The notes under the pieces: generated by a model
What the model saw: only the letters and a program-made list of their open reading frames with translations
What the model was told of the DNA's origin: nothing
Databases searched by the model: none
Made by a program: the position numbers and the translations under genes
NCBI RefSeq assembly: GCF_035918095.1
Contig: NZ_CP109137.1
Coordinates: forward strand, 5,706,001 to 5,770,000
Source of the DNA: Streptomyces sp. NBC_01750
GTDB lineage: Bacteria > Actinomycetota > Actinomycetes > Streptomycetales > Streptomycetaceae
DNA length: 64,000 bases
Direction of reading: 5' to 3'
Shown here: in pieces, positions 45,227-55,341 of the stretch
How positions within the stretch are numbered: the first letter of the stretch is position 1
How the letters are laid out: each line of letters starts with the position of its first letter

Positions 45227-45262
45227 TCGGCCGCGTACGACAACGCCGCTGAGCGCGGGCCG

Positions 45263-45332
45263 CGCCGACGAACCGTGCCGCTCCCACCGCACCGCGGGCT
45301 ACGCCGACGAACCGTGCCGCTCCCACTGCACC
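45263..45332. repeat. Tandem duplication of the permease gene's 3' end
   Basis: A 31-bp unit (start CGCCGACGAACCGTGCCG) occurs at 45263-45293 and, with one mismatch, at 45302-45332, a period of 39 bases. The second copy encodes the permease C-terminus (WERHGSSA); the first is an untranslated echo between that gene and xseA. Confidence 0.7.
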
Positions 45333-46660
45333 ACGAGCACGATCAGCCCCACCCCCAGCCACAGCACACCCACCACCTGCGCCGTCCCGGCCGCCTCCTC
45401 GATCACGGCGATCGTCACCGCCGCGCCCAGCGTCGGCATCACCAGATGCCGCAGCCAGTCGGGGGTGCCCTCGCTCCGCTTCACCACGAACCAGCCGACC
45501 ACCGAAGCGTGCAGCAGCGTGAAGGCGGTCAAGGCGCCGATGTCGACCACCGACACCAGATGATCCAGACCGTCGGCACGCCGCGCCGCCCACAGCGCGG
45601 CCACCATCGTCACGGCCGCGGCCAGCAGCAGCGCAAGCCGTGGCACACCCGAATCCGTACGGGCGAGCGCGCGCGGCAGCCGACGGTCCCGCGCCATCGC
45701 GAAGAGCAGCCGGCCCGCCGCCGCCTGCCCGGCCAGCGCCGCGAACGCCGCCCCGATCGCCTTGCTCACCGCGACCAGGTCGTGCAGCCAGCCCCCGACG
45801 GAAGCGTCCACCGCGTCGTAGAAGGCCGGCCCCTGCCTGTCCGGTTCGGCCGCCAGCTCCGCCGACGACAGCGGCTCGAGCAGCGCCACCAGATACGTCT
45901 GCGTCACGAACAGCACACCTGCCAGCGCCAGACAGAAGAGCACCGCCCTGGCCACCTTCCGCGAGCCGCCCGTGACCTCCTCCGCGAACGAGGCGATCGC
46001 GTCGAAGCCGAGATACGACAGCACCGCCACCGACACCGCGCTGAACACCGCCGTCAACGAGAAGCCCGCGTCACCGGTCAGCGGCGACAGCCAGCCGCGC
46101 TGCGCCCCGTCCTGCCCGAGCACCACGACGGCCGACACCATGAACACCAGCAGCACCACGATCTCCATCGCCAGCACCGCGAAGCCGACCCGGGCCGCCG
46201 CCCGTACGCCCCACAGATTGAGCAGCGTGGTGAGCACCACGGCGATCCCGGTCCAGATCCACCGGTCCACTTCCGGAATCAGCGCCTCCATCGCGATCCC
46301 GGAGAAGAGATAGGCGACGGCCGGGATCAGCAGATAGTCGAGCATCGCCATCCACCCGGCGATGAACCCCGGCGCGTCGCCCAGCCCCTTGCGCGCGTAC
46401 GTGTAGACCGAGCCCGCCTGCGGCGCGACCCGCACCATCTGCGCGTAACTGAAGGCGGTGAACGCCATGGCGATCGTCGCGACGACATAGACGAGCGCCA
46501 CGGCCCCGTGCGACTTCGCGTCGAGCGTTCCGAACACACCTACCGGCGCCATGGGCGCGATGAAGAGCAGACCGTAGACGACGAGATCCCGGAATCCGAG
46601 CGTCCGCCGAAGCTCACCGTCGGTGCCGCCCCCCGTCCCGGACTCTCCAGCTGCCGCCAT
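45299..46660 (-). CDS. APC-superfamily amino-acid permease
   Basis: A 453-residue transporter with about 12 membrane helices. The first helix region [24 protein letters not shown] and the segment [26 protein letters not shown] are typical of the amino acid-polyamine-organocation superfamily. [15 protein letters not shown] is the conserved helix-6 unwound region. Proton-coupled amino-acid or putrescine uptake is expected, substrate undefined. ATG 46660 follows GGAGGACG. Downstream lies a short duplication of its own 3' end. Confidence 0.9.
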   Translation of the reverse strand: MAAAGESGTGGGTDGELRRTLGFRDLVVYGLLFIAPMAPVGVFGTLDAKSHGAVALVYVVATIAMAFTAFSYAQMVRVAPQAGSVYTYARKGLGDAPGFIAGWMAMLDYLLIPAVAYLFSGIAMEALIPEVDRWIWTGIAVVLTTLLNLWGVRAAARVGFAVLAMEIVVLLVFMVSAVVVLGQDGAQRGWLSPLTGDAGFSLTAVFSAVSVAVLSYLGFDAIASFAEEVTGGSRKVARAVLFCLALAGVLFVTQTYLVALLEPLSSAELAAEPDRQGPAFYDAVDASVGGWLHDLVAVSKAIGAAFAALAGQAAAGRLLFAMARDRRLPRALARTDSGVPRLALLLAAAVTMVAALWAARRADGLDHLVSVVDIGALTAFTLLHASVVGWFVVKRSEGTPDWLRHLVMPTLGAAVTIAVIEEAAGTAQVVGVLWLGVGLIVLVVQWERHGSSA

Positions 46661-46733
46661 CGCGTCCTCCGTCGCTCACGTCCCGCCCCAGTCTTCCCCC
46701 TGAGGGTGATCTCCTGGCTCCATGACGCGGCCT

Positions 46734-46739
46734 TACGAT
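46734..46739 (+). promoter_or_regulatory. -10 box, leaderless ispH
   Basis: TACGAT ends 7 bases before ATG 46747. Confidence 0.55.
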
Positions 46740-46746
46740 GGGGGGC

Positions 46747-47730
46747 ATGACTGCTACGACTCCTGCCCGACGCGTCCTGCTCGCCGCTCCCCGTGGCTAC
46801 TGCGCGGGCGTGGACCGTGCCGTGATCGCCGTGGAGAAGGCCCTGGAGCAGTACGGGTCGCCGATCTACGTCCGCCACGAGATCGTCCACAACAAGTACG
46901 TCGTACAGACCCTGGAGAAGAAGGGCGCGATCTTCGTCGACGAGACGGCGGAGGTCCCCGAGGGATCGATCGTCATGTTCTCGGCGCACGGCGTGGCCCC
47001 GGTCGTCCACGAGGAGGCCGCCGAGCGCAAGCTCGCGACCATCGACGCGACCTGCCCGCTGGTGACCAAGGTCCACAAGGAAGCCGTCCGGTTCGCCGAC
47101 GAGGACTACGACATCCTGCTGATCGGCCACGACGGTCACGAGGAAGTCATCGGTACGTCCGGCGAGGCCCCCGAACACATCACGCTCGTGGACGGCCCCG
47201 AGGACGTCGCGAACGTCTCCGTACGGGACGAGTCGAAGGTCGTCTGGCTCTCCCAGACCACGCTCTCGGTCGACGAGACGATGGAGACGGTAGACGCGCT
47301 CAAGACGAAGTTCCCGCAGCTGATCTCCCCGCCGAGCGACGACATCTGCTACGCCACGCAGAACCGCCAGATCGCGGTCAAGCAGATGGGCGCCGAGGCG
47401 GACCTGGTCATCGTCGTCGGCTCCAAGAACTCCTCGAACTCCGTCCGGCTGGTCGAGGTGGCCCTGGGCGCGGGTGCGCGCGACGCCCATCTGGTGGACT
47501 TCGCCTCGGAGATCGAAGAGGCCTGGCTGGACGGCGTCTCGACGGTCGGCGTCACCTCCGGTGCTTCGGTGCCCGAGGTCCTGGTCGAGGGAGTACTGGA
47601 GTGGCTGTCGCAGCGCGGTTTCGAGGATGTCGAGATCGTCAAGGCGGCCGAGGAGTCCATCACCTTCTCGCTGCCGAAGGAGCTCCGCCGCGATCTGCGC
47701 GCGGAGGCGGCAGAGCTGTCGGGAAAGTAG
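46747..47730 (+). CDS. ispH: 4-Hydroxy-3-methylbut-2-enyl diphosphate reductase (IspH/LytB)
   Basis: A 327-residue iron-sulfur enzyme, the last step of the MEP pathway to IPP and DMAPP. The three cluster cysteines are in [25 protein letters not shown] and [11 protein letters not shown]; substrate-binding blocks [20 protein letters not shown] and [11 protein letters not shown] are present. ATG 46747 is favoured by leaderless spacing; ATG 46738 lies within the -10 box. Together with the cis-isoprenyl transferase at 15395 it belongs to isoprenoid supply, though the two genes are far apart. Confidence 0.97.
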   Translation: MTATTPARRVLLAAPRGYCAGVDRAVIAVEKALEQYGSPIYVRHEIVHNKYVVQTLEKKGAIFVDETAEVPEGSIVMFSAHGVAPVVHEEAAERKLATIDATCPLVTKVHKEAVRFADEDYDILLIGHDGHEEVIGTSGEAPEHITLVDGPEDVANVSVRDESKVVWLSQTTLSVDETMETVDALKTKFPQLISPPSDDICYATQNRQIAVKQMGAEADLVIVVGSKNSSNSVRLVEVALGAGARDAHLVDFASEIEEAWLDGVSTVGVTSGASVPEVLVEGVLEWLSQRGFEDVEIVKAAEESITFSLPKELRRDLRAEAAELSGK

Positions 47731-47783
47731 TCCGGGCCGCGGCTCGCCCGGCAGTCCGGGAAGTGGCTGTCAGCGGCTGCCCG

Positions 47784-47789
47784 TAACGT
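47784..47789 (+). promoter_or_regulatory. -10 box, leaderless ppgK
   Basis: TAACGT ends 7 bases before ATG 47797. Confidence 0.5.
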
Positions 47790-47796
47790 TGCGTCC

Positions 47797-48537
47797 ATGA
47801 ACGTGTTCGGAGTGGACATCGGCGGTTCCGGCATCAAGGGCGCACCCGTGGACCTTGAGCGCGGAGACCTGGCGCAGGAGCGCCACAAAGTCCTGACCCC
47901 ACACCCGTCTACGCCCGAGGCCGTGGCGGACGGCGTAGCCGAGGTGGTCGGGAATTTCGGCTGGTCTGGCCCGGTGGGCATCACCTTCCCCGGCGTCGTC
48001 ACGAGCGGCGTCACCCGTACCGCCGCCAATGTGGACAAGGGCTGGGTCGACGTGGACGCGTCGAAGCTGCTCGGCGAGCGCCTCGGTGGCCTGCCGGTGA
48101 CGATCCTGAACGACGCGGACGCGGCGGGCGTCGCGGAGATGACGTTCGGGGCGGGCCGCGGCCGCAAGGGCACGGTGATACTGCTGACCTTCGGTACGGG
48201 CATCGGCAGCGCGGTCTTCATCGACGGCCGGCTGGTCCCGAACACCGAACTGGGCCACCTCGAGCTGCACGGCCACGAGGCCGAGAAGCACGCCTCCACG
48301 AAGGTCAAGGAGGACGCGGGCCTGAGCTGGCAGCACTGGGCGCACCGGGTGCAGAAGTATCTCGCCCATGTGGAGATGCTGTTCTCGCCGGAGCTGTACA
48401 TCATCGGCGGCGGCGTGAGCCGTAAGGCGGACAAGTTCGTGCCGCTGATCGAGGGCATCAGGGCGGAGATCGTCCCGGCGGAACTGCAGAACAACGCGGG
48501 GATCGTGGGCGCGGCGATGGCGGCGGCGGACAGGTAG
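47797..48537 (+). CDS. ppgK: Polyphosphate glucokinase (ROK family)
   Basis: A 246-residue cytosolic kinase that phosphorylates glucose with polyphosphate or ATP. The phosphate-binding start [28 protein letters not shown], catalytic Asp in [17 protein letters not shown], and [18 protein letters not shown] match Ppg[18 protein letters not shown] substitutes for the zinc motif of other ROK proteins. The length is normal for actinobacterial PpgK. It stands alone with a leaderless start. Confidence 0.95.
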   Translation: MNVFGVDIGGSGIKGAPVDLERGDLAQERHKVLTPHPSTPEAVADGVAEVVGNFGWSGPVGITFPGVVTSGVTRTAANVDKGWVDVDASKLLGERLGGLPVTILNDADAAGVAEMTFGAGRGRKGTVILLTFGTGIGSAVFIDGRLVPNTELGHLELHGHEAEKHASTKVKEDAGLSWQHWAHRVQKYLAHVEMLFSPELYIIGGGVSRKADKFVPLIEGIRAEIVPAELQNNAGIVGAAMAAADR

Positions 48538-48698
48538 GGGCTTGTGAGCGCGGCGGGAGGTCCTCGGCCGGTACGGGCCGGGGTCGCGCGCACCTCGCAC
48601 AGGGGCCCCGGCCGGTGTACGGGCGAGGTCGCCGCACGCTCCCCGTGCTCAGCCGCCCCGTGCTCCAGCCGCGCCGCACGCGCCCCGGTGCTCGCGAC

Positions 48699-49283
48699 TC
48701 AGCCGCGCCGGACCGGGCCGCCGCCGGGCCGCGCGCGCCGCTGACGGCGTCCCATCATCCGTACCTTCCGTACGCAGGTGATGAGCCCGGCGACCAGCGT
48801 GCCGCCGTAGAGCCAGCCGGCGTGCACCGCGAGCGCGGTGACCAGGGCCATCGTCTGCCCGCCGAAGCCCGCGGGCCCGCCGGAGATCGGCACGACCCCG
48901 ACCGCGAAGGCGATCGGCACGCTGATCGGCGCGGTGACCAGGTCGGCCTCCCGCACCCAGAGCGCGGTCAGCGCGCTGACGGGCAGGAACAGCAGCCCGA
49001 ACACCACGGCGGAGCCGTCGAAGAGCAGCCAGTCCAGACAGCCGAGCGCGAACATCGTCGCGGCGCCGAACAGCCCGCCGCCGAGGCCGGTCAGCCGGGG
49101 ATTGGGCAGTCTGCGCAGCGCGAGCACCACGGGAGGCACGGACCGTACGGGCCTGGCCGGCACCCGGTACACGGCGGGGGCGCCCTCGGCGAGAGCGCCC
49201 TGAGGGGAGAGAGGGGCTTGCGGGGTAAGAGGGGCCTGCGGGCGCTGTCGGCGCTGAGAGTGACCTGTCCTGTGCTGCTCCAC
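48699..49283 (-). CDS. DUF6542-type membrane protein
   Basis: A 194-residue protein. A Gln/Pro/Arg-rich soluble N-terminus of about 55 residues is followed by about four membrane helices (LTGLGGGLFGAATMFALGCLDWLL, VVFGLLFLPVSALTALWV, TAPISVPIAFAVGVVPIS, GQTMALVTALAVHAGWLYGGTLVAGLI) and an arginine-rich tail. I associate this layout and position before ychF with DUF6542; its function is unknown. GTG 49283 lies 6 bases after TACGTT on the minus strand. Confidence 0.75.
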   Translation of the reverse strand: MEQHRTGHSQRRQRPQAPLTPQAPLSPQGALAEGAPAVYRVPARPVRSVPPVVLALRRLPNPRLTGLGGGLFGAATMFALGCLDWLLFDGSAVVFGLLFLPVSALTALWVREADLVTAPISVPIAFAVGVVPISGGPAGFGGQTMALVTALAVHAGWLYGGTLVAGLITCVRKVRMMGRRQRRARPGGGPVRRG

Positions 49284-49289
49284 CCGAAC

Positions 49290-49295
49290 AACGTA
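49290..49295 (-). promoter_or_regulatory. -10 box, leaderless DUF6542 gene
   Basis: TACGTT on the minus strand ends 6 bases before GTG 49283. Confidence 0.5.
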
Positions 49296-49468
49296 GGTCG
49301 CGAGGTGGGAGGAATCAGGCACGGGACACGCCCTTTGGCCGACCTTGGCGTTGAGTTCGACTCCCGGCTGCCGTCGCTGCCCGGCTTGACCCGCCCGTAA
49401 ACTGGGGGATCGGCCCACCTCCGGGCCGTACGGCCATCTGCCAGTCCTTACTCCAGGAAGTCGCCAAC

Positions 49469-50557
<1,089 letters not shown>

Positions 50558-50570
50558 CCGGTTCGGGGAA

Positions 50571-50605
50571 GGCCCGCTGACCGGTGCCTGAGTGGTCAGC
50601 GGGCC
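50571..50605. terminator. Terminator after ychF, overlapping the next gene's 3' end
   Basis: GGCCCGCTGACC and GGTCAGCGGGCC form a perfect 12-bp stem with an 11-base loop; its second arm includes the last codons of the convergent DUF4326 gene. Confidence 0.85.
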
Positions 50606-50907
50606 TCGTCCGCCAGTTCCGCGATGACCTCGGCGTGGCAGCGCTCCGGTGCGCACCAGCAGCCGAGTCTGCGGCCGCGCAGGGCGGGGAGCAGCGCCAG
50701 GAGGTCCGGGCGGGACAGCAGGTGGATGCGGTACTTGTCGACGACCTCCTGGCGGGTGCCGTCGGGGCCGGGGCGGAAGGGGCTCGCCAGGGGGGAGCCG
50801 TCGAGGTGCCAGCCGCCGCGGTGCATGGCGCGGCCGACGTATACGACGTCCGCATAGTCGGGGTCGTCGCGACGGCCCTTGAGATTGACGACGGTTGTCC
50901 GCTTCAT
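50596..50907 (-). CDS. DUF4326 protein
   Basis: A 103-residue protein with the DUF4326 features: VVYVGRAMHRGGWHLDGSPLASPF near the start and the conserved Cys-rich block GCWCAPERCHAEVI near the end, a possible metal site. Function is not established. ATG 50907 follows GGAGGATCC. Alone on the minus strand between ychF and the thioesterase gene. Confidence 0.85.
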   Translation of the reverse strand: MKRTTVVNLKGRRDDPDYADVVYVGRAMHRGGWHLDGSPLASPFRPGPDGTRQEVVDKYRIHLLSRPDLLALLPALRGRRLGCWCAPERCHAEVIAELADEAR

Positions 50908-50925
50908 GTCCTGGATCCTCCGGCC

Positions 50926-51465
50926 TCAGGCCGTGTCCCGCCAGGTGAAGACGGCGCAGGTCGTGGTGGCGTGCGCGTACAGCTTGCCGTCGGTGGCGCC
51001 GACCACCCGTGCCTCGGCGGTCGCCGTCGTACGGCCGGCGTGGATGACGGTGCCTTCACAGCGCAGGGTCTGCGTGTCGGCGAACACCGGGCGAACGAGA
51101 TTCACCCCGAGCTGGATGGTGGTGTACGCGCGGCCGGGCGGCAGCGTCGTCATGACCGCGCTGCCGAGAGCCGAGTCCAGCAGTGTGGCCAGAAACCCTC
51201 CGTGGACGCTTCCCATCGGGTTGAGCAGGTGCTCCCCGGGCTCGCCCTCGAAGACGGCGCGGCCCTCGTCGGCCTCCACGAGGCGGAATCCGAGAGTCCC
51301 GCAGATCGGCGCTTGCGGGTAGTCGCCTTCGAGGCTGCGGAGGAGCACTTCGAGGCCGGAGTGGCTGCCGGCGTCGGCGTAGCTTGTCGGGCGGGCCCAG
51401 GTGTGGGTGCGAGAGCGGAGCGCGGTGGTGGCGCCTGCGGACGGCGGGCTGGTGAGCTCGGTCAT
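50926..51465 (-). CDS. PaaI-type hot-dog-fold thioesterase
   Basis: A 179-residue acyl-CoA thioesterase of the hot-dog superfamily. The catalytic region reads LLNPMGSVHGGFLATLLDSALGSAV, with the Asp of the PaaI active site; it continues QLGVNLVRPV and AEARVVGATDGKLYAHAT. An extra ~35 residue N-terminus precedes the domain. ATG 51465 follows GAGGAG. It lies 70 bases downstream of the monooxygenase gene on the same strand and may be co-transcribed with it. Confidence 0.88.
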   Translation of the reverse strand: MTELTSPPSAGATTALRSRTHTWARPTSYADAGSHSGLEVLLRSLEGDYPQAPICGTLGFRLVEADEGRAVFEGEPGEHLLNPMGSVHGGFLATLLDSALGSAVMTTLPPGRAYTTIQLGVNLVRPVFADTQTLRCEGTVIHAGRTTATAEARVVGATDGKLYAHATTTCAVFTWRDTA

Positions 51466-51535
51466 GGCGGTCTCCTCGGCGAGGTTGAGAGAGCGGAGCC
51501 GCGGGCCGCGGTGCGCGGCCCGCGGCAGGTCACGG

Positions 51536-51832
51536 TCAGGGGAGCTTGACCGCCAGCAGGTCCACCGGGCGGATGTCCGGGGCCGAGCTCAGCATTGTCT
51601 CCGCCGCCTCCATCAGTGCCGCGGCGATCCGGCCCTGGAGATGACCGGTCCGGCCCTCCTCGTTCTCGAATGTGTCGAAGACACCGAAGACCGTGGCGCT
51701 CTCCCGGAACGCGAACCAGGTGACGGTGTGCTCCTCCTCGCGGGCGAGCTGCAGCGCCTTGCGCAACAGGGCCTCGACCTTGTCGGCGTATTCCGGCTTG
51801 GATTCGATCCTGGCCAGCAGTCCGATGTTCAT
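51536..51832 (-). CDS. Antibiotic-biosynthesis-monooxygenase (ABM) family protein
   Basis: A 98-residue dimeric alpha/beta ferredoxin-like protein: NIGLLARIESKPEYADKVEALLRKAL, then TVTWFAFRESATVFGVFDTFENEEGR and the terminal VDLLAVKLP strand. Members are cofactor-free quinol monooxygenases or haem-degrading enzymes; this one most resembles the YgiN-like quinol monooxygenases. Divergent from the GlxA-type regulator at 51950, which may control it. Confidence 0.85.
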   Translation of the reverse strand: MNIGLLARIESKPEYADKVEALLRKALQLAREEEHTVTWFAFRESATVFGVFDTFENEEGRTGHLQGRIAAALMEAAETMLSSAPDIRPVDLLAVKLP

Positions 51833-51936
51833 CGTGTGTCACTCCGTACGTCGTCGTCGGCGTCCCGATCAGCGGGACGTCCGCAAACCTATGGCCGCGA
51901 CCAGTGCTCTCCCAGTGGCGCAAACGACTAGTCCGA

Positions 51937-51942
51937 TACCGT
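51937..51942 (+). promoter_or_regulatory. -10 box, leaderless GlxA-type regulator gene
   Basis: TACCGT ends 7 bases before ATG 51950. Confidence 0.5.
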
Positions 51943-51949
51943 TTCCGCC

Positions 51950-52909
51950 ATGGATGTGGCAGTGCTGGCGTACGACGGCGTCTTCGACTCAGGGCTCTCG
52001 GCGATCCTCGATGTACTCGAAGGGGCCAACGCGATGCGGGACGAGCTTCCGCAGCCGCCGCCCGCCTGGCGGGTGCGGACCATCGGCTTCCGCCGCCGGG
52101 TCCGCACCGGTGCGGGCCACCTCGTCACCACCGAGCCGGCGGCCGGGGCCGAGCGTGCGGATCTGCTGATCGTGCCTGCCCTCGCCGAGCGGCGGCCCGA
52201 CGCGCTTCTCGCTCATGTCTCGGGACCCGCCTCGGCAGCGGTACGGGGCCTCGTGGCCGAGGCGCGCGGGGTCGGCACACCCGTCGCCTCGGCCTGTACG
52301 GGCACTTTTCTGCTGGCCGAGGCGGGGGTGCTCGACGGGCGGAGGGCGACCACCAGTTGGTGGCTGGCGCCGGTCTTCCGCAAGCGCTATCCGGCGGTCA
52401 CCGTCGACGAGACCCGGATGGTCACCGCGTCGGACGGCGTGACGACGGCGGGCGCGGCCTTCGGGCACGTCGACCTCGCGCTGGCGGTCGTCCGGATGAG
52501 CAGCCCGGCCCTGGCCGATCTTGTCGCCCGCTATCTGGTCGTCGACGAGCGGCCGTCCCAGTCGGCGTACACCATCCCGAGCGCGCTCGCCCAGAGCGAT
52601 CCGGTCGTCGCCGCCTTCGAGCGCTGGGCCAGGCTTCATCTCGAGGAGCCGATCAGCGTCAGCGCGGCGGCGCGTGCGGTGGGGGTGAGCGAACGCACGC
52701 TTCAGCGGACCGTACGCCGCGTACTCGGCACGTCCCCCGTGCGCTTCGTCCAGGACCTGCGGGTCGAACAGGCCTCGCACCTGCTGCGGACGACGGACAT
52801 GTCCCTGGACTCCATTGCCCGCAAGGTCGGCTACGAGCACGCGAACACCCTGCGGGTCCTGCTGCGTGAGCGGACGGGCAGTACGGCGGGGGTCCTGCGC
52901 AACCGTTGA
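51950..52909 (+). CDS. GlxA-type AraC-family transcriptional regulator
   Basis: A 319-residue regulator. The N-terminal DJ-1/PfpI-like domain (about 1-185) has the nucleophile-elbow segment VASACTGTFLLAEAGVLDGRRATTSWW; the C-terminal AraC domain (about 215-315) has two helix-turn-helices (ISVSAAARAVGVSERTLQRTVRRVLG and LDSIARKVGYEHANTLRVLLRERTG). Such proteins activate or repress neighbouring catabolic genes after binding an unknown ligand. Leaderless start. The divergent monooxygenase and thioesterase genes are likely targets (inference). Confidence 0.92.
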   Translation: MDVAVLAYDGVFDSGLSAILDVLEGANAMRDELPQPPPAWRVRTIGFRRRVRTGAGHLVTTEPAAGAERADLLIVPALAERRPDALLAHVSGPASAAVRGLVAEARGVGTPVASACTGTFLLAEAGVLDGRRATTSWWLAPVFRKRYPAVTVDETRMVTASDGVTTAGAAFGHVDLALAVVRMSSPALADLVARYLVVDERPSQSAYTIPSALAQSDPVVAAFERWARLHLEEPISVSAAARAVGVSERTLQRTVRRVLGTSPVRFVQDLRVEQASHLLRTTDMSLDSIARKVGYEHANTLRVLLRERTGSTAGVLRNR

Positions 52910-53042
52910 ACAGCCGTACGGTGACGAAGAGAATCATTAGTTGGAATTGACAACCCTCTCCCCGCGCGGCAGGGTTGAGTGCAGTGGGTTTGAATTTCAT
53001 ACCAACTGGAACGTCAAACCGAGTACGAGAGCTGGGGAGGCT

Positions 53043-54212
53043 GCTGTGGTGCGGGATGCGGTGATCGTCGAGGCGGTTCGTACACCGATCGGCAAGGGCA
53101 AGCCAGGAGGGGCGCTGCACGACGAGCGCCCCGTGGACCTGCTGGCCCGCACACTCGCGTCGCTGGTCGAGCGGGCCGGAATCGATCCGGTGCTCGTCGA
53201 CGACGTCATCGGCGGCTGCGTGACCCAGGTCGGGGACCAGTCGCTCAACATCACCCGCCACGCGGTGCTGGCCGCCGGCTTCCCCGAGAGCGTGCCGGGC
53301 ATGACCGTGGACCGGCAGTGCGGCTCGTCCCAGCAGGCCGCGCATATCGCGGCGCAGGGTGTGATCAGCGGGGCCTACGACATCGCGATCGCCTGCGGTG
53401 TCGAGTCGATGTCACGGGTGCCGATGGGGTCCAATGTGCTGCCTGGCAGCGACCCGTTCGGGCTGCGGCTCGGCGAGCGGTATCCGCAGGGGCTGGTCGG
53501 CCAGGGGATCAGCGCGGAGCTGATCGCGGCGCGCTGGAAGATCTCGCGGGAGGAGCTGGACGCCTTCGCGCTGGAGTCGCACCGGCGTGCCGCGGGTGCC
53601 TGGGAGCGCGGGGAGTTCGACCGGGAGGTCGCCTGGACCGGGCAGCGCGACGAGAACGTACGGCCGGGCACGTCGGCAGAGGCGCTCGCGGGGCTCAGGG
53701 CCGCGTACTACGACCCGGCCGTGGAAGAGCGGTTCCCGGAGATCGGCTGGCGCGTCACCGCGGGCAACAGCTCGCCGGTCAACGACGGTGCGGCGGCACT
53801 GCTGATCATGGGTGCCGATGTCGCGGAGCGGCTCGGGCTGCGGCCACGCGCGCGGTTCCACTCGTTCGCCGTTGCCGGGGACGATCCGCTGCTGATGCTC
53901 ACGGCGATCATGCCGGCCACCGAGAAGGTACTGGCCAGGGCCGGCCTGACCACGGACGACATCGATCTCTACGAGGTGAACGAGGCGTTCGCGTCGGTGG
54001 TGCTCGCCTGGCAGCGGGAGACCGGCGTCGAGGCAGACAGGCTCAATGTGCGCGGCGGAGCGATCTCCATCGGGCATCCGCTGGGCGGCAGCGGGGCGCG
54101 CATCATGACGACCCTGCTGCACAACCTGGAAGACCGCGGCGGGCGGTACGGGCTGCAGACGATGTGCGAGGCGGGAGGGCTGGCCAACGCCACGATCATC
54201 GAGCGTCTCTGA
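53043..54212 (+). CDS. Acetyl-CoA C-acyltransferase (thiolase)
   Basis: A 389-residue thiolase with acylated Cys92 in VDRQCGSSQQAAH, His in ISIGHPLGGSGARIM and the second Cys in LQTMCEAGGLANATII. It cleaves 3-ketoacyl-CoA or condenses two acyl-CoAs. GTG 53043 follows GGGGAGG; the frame's GTG pair 53043/53046 leaves one residue of doubt, while ATG 52941 is too far upstream. No beta-oxidation operon surrounds it. The AT-rich leader (about 52,935-53,000, with TTGGAATTGACAACC) holds its promoter; the direction of flux is not evident. Confidence 0.94.
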   Translation, partial: AVVRDAVIVEAVRTPIGKGKPGGALHDERPVDLLARTLASLVERAGIDPVLVDDVIGGCVTQVGDQSLNITRHAVLAAGFPESVPGMTVDRQCGSSQQAAHIAAQGVISGAYDIAIACGVESMSRVPMGSNVLPGSDPFGLRLGERYPQGLVGQGISAELIAARWKISREELDAFALESHRRAAGAWERGEFDREVAWTGQRDENVRPGTSAEALAGLRAAYYDPAVEERFPEIGWRVTAGNSSPVNDGAAALLIMGADVAERLGLRPRARFHSFAVAGDDPLLMLTAIMPATEKVLARAGLTTDDIDLYEVNEAFASVVLAWQRETGVEADRLNVRGGAISIGHPLGGSGARIMTTLLHNLEDRGGRYGLQTMCEAGGLANATIIERL

Positions 54213-54265
54213 CGGCGATGGCGGCGCAGGCCGCGCTCTCGTCCGGAACGTTTGAATACGCAACT

Positions 54266-54271
54266 TAGCGT
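54266..54271 (+). promoter_or_regulatory. -10 box, leaderless HxlR gene
   Basis: TAGCGT ends 6 bases before ATG 54278. AACG...CGTT elements around it (54247-54272) could be an operator for the HxlR protein itself. Confidence 0.5.
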
Positions 54272-54277
54272 TTTAGG

Positions 54278-54736
54278 ATGAGCCGCATGTCGAAGAGCAT
54301 CCATCCCCGAGAGTGCTCCATTGCCGACGCCCTCGACCTGGTCGGCGAGCGCTGGACGCTGCTCGCCGTACGCGAACTCAGCCATGGCGTCCGCCGCTTC
54401 GACCAGATCGTCCGCAACACCGGGGCGTCCCGTGACATCCTCACGGCCCGGCTGCGCAAGCTGGAGGCGGCGGGCGCCGTCCGGCGCGAGCAGTACAACG
54501 CACACCCGCCGCGGTACGAGTACCACCTGACCCCCGCCGGCCAGGAGCTCGGCGACGTCCTCCTCGCGCTCATGAAGTGGGGCGACCGGCACCTCAACCC
54601 CGAGGATCCGCCGGTGACCTGGCAGCACTCGTGCGGCGAGACCCTCGATCCGGTGGTCATCTGCGCGCACTGCGGCGAGTCGGCACGAAAGGGCGCGCAC
54701 TCCCCGGCCGGCCGCGGAGCCCTCACCGCCGACTGA
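54278..54736 (+). CDS. HxlR-family transcriptional regulator
   Basis: A 152-residue winged-helix regulator: CSIADALDLVGERWTLLAVRELSHGVRRFDQIVRNTGASRDILTARLRKLEAAGAV (in sections) is the MarR-like HxlR core with the conserved N-terminal Cys. A C-terminal extension holds HSCGETLDPVVICAHCGES, two CxxC-like elements that could bind zinc, which is less common in the family. ATG 54278 is leaderless; ATG 54287 is in frame. The cupin gene 119 bases downstream is a likely target. Confidence 0.9.
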   Translation: MSRMSKSIHPRECSIADALDLVGERWTLLAVRELSHGVRRFDQIVRNTGASRDILTARLRKLEAAGAVRREQYNAHPPRYEYHLTPAGQELGDVLLALMKWGDRHLNPEDPPVTWQHSCGETLDPVVICAHCGESARKGAHSPAGRGALTAD

Positions 54737-54855
54737 ACGGCGGCGCGGGAAGAGGTCCGCGCCCGAGGCTCGTCGCAGGCCGAGCGGCGCGGGACACGCA
54801 GGACGCGCTCGGACGCCCGGGTGAACGGCTGACAGCGAGGAGAGTGGAGAGCGGC

Positions 54856-55341
54856 ATGTCGTATCCGGACCCGAAATACCTGGACGGCAAGGGCGAGATC
54901 ACCGCGGAGTTCCGGCCGGCGGACACGCCCGCGAATCTGCAGTCGGCGAGCGGGAGCCGTACGCACTATCTGGCCACGACCCGGTCGACCGGCGGGGAGT
55001 TCGGGCTCTACCGGATGGACATGGCCCCGAAGGCCGGCGGCCCGAAGACGCACTTCCACAAGTCGATCTCGGAGTCGTTCTTCATCATCGAGGGGACGGT
55101 CCGGCTCTACAACGGTGACAGCTGGATCGACGGAACGGCGGGCGACTTCCTCTACGTTCCGCAGGGCGGGCTGCACGCCTTCCGCAACGACTCGGACGCG
55201 CTCGCGTCGATGCTGCTGCTGTTCACGCCGGGCGCGCCGCGCGAGGAGTACTTCGAGAAGGTCGCCGAGGTCGCCACCGAGTGGTCGCCACAGGACCGGA
55301 CGGAGTTCTTCGTCAAGCACGACACCTACTGGACGGACTGA
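54856..55341 (+). CDS. Cupin-domain protein
   Basis: A 161-residue single-domain cupin with metal motif GPKTHFHKSISESFFIIEGTVRLY and second motif GDFLYVPQGGLHAF. An N-terminal ~45-residue segment precedes the barrel. ATG 54856 follows GGAGAGTGGAGAG. It is downstream of the HxlR regulator, suggesting an inducible dioxygenase- or isomerase-like role; the substrate is unknown. Its last 16 bases overlap the convergent threonine-synthase-like gene. Confidence 0.87.
   Translation: MSYPDPKYLDGKGEITAEFRPADTPANLQSASGSRTHYLATTRSTGGEFGLYRMDMAPKAGGPKTHFHKSISESFFIIEGTVRLYNGDSWIDGTAGDFLYVPQGGLHAFRNDSDALASMLLLFTPGAPREEYFEKVAEVATEWSPQDRTEFFVKHDTYWTD

Noticed and set aside
43478..46750. 1090-codon plus-strand open frame
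   Set aside because: Arg/Ser/Pro-rich antisense shadow of xseB, xseA and the APC permease, which carry clear family motifs.
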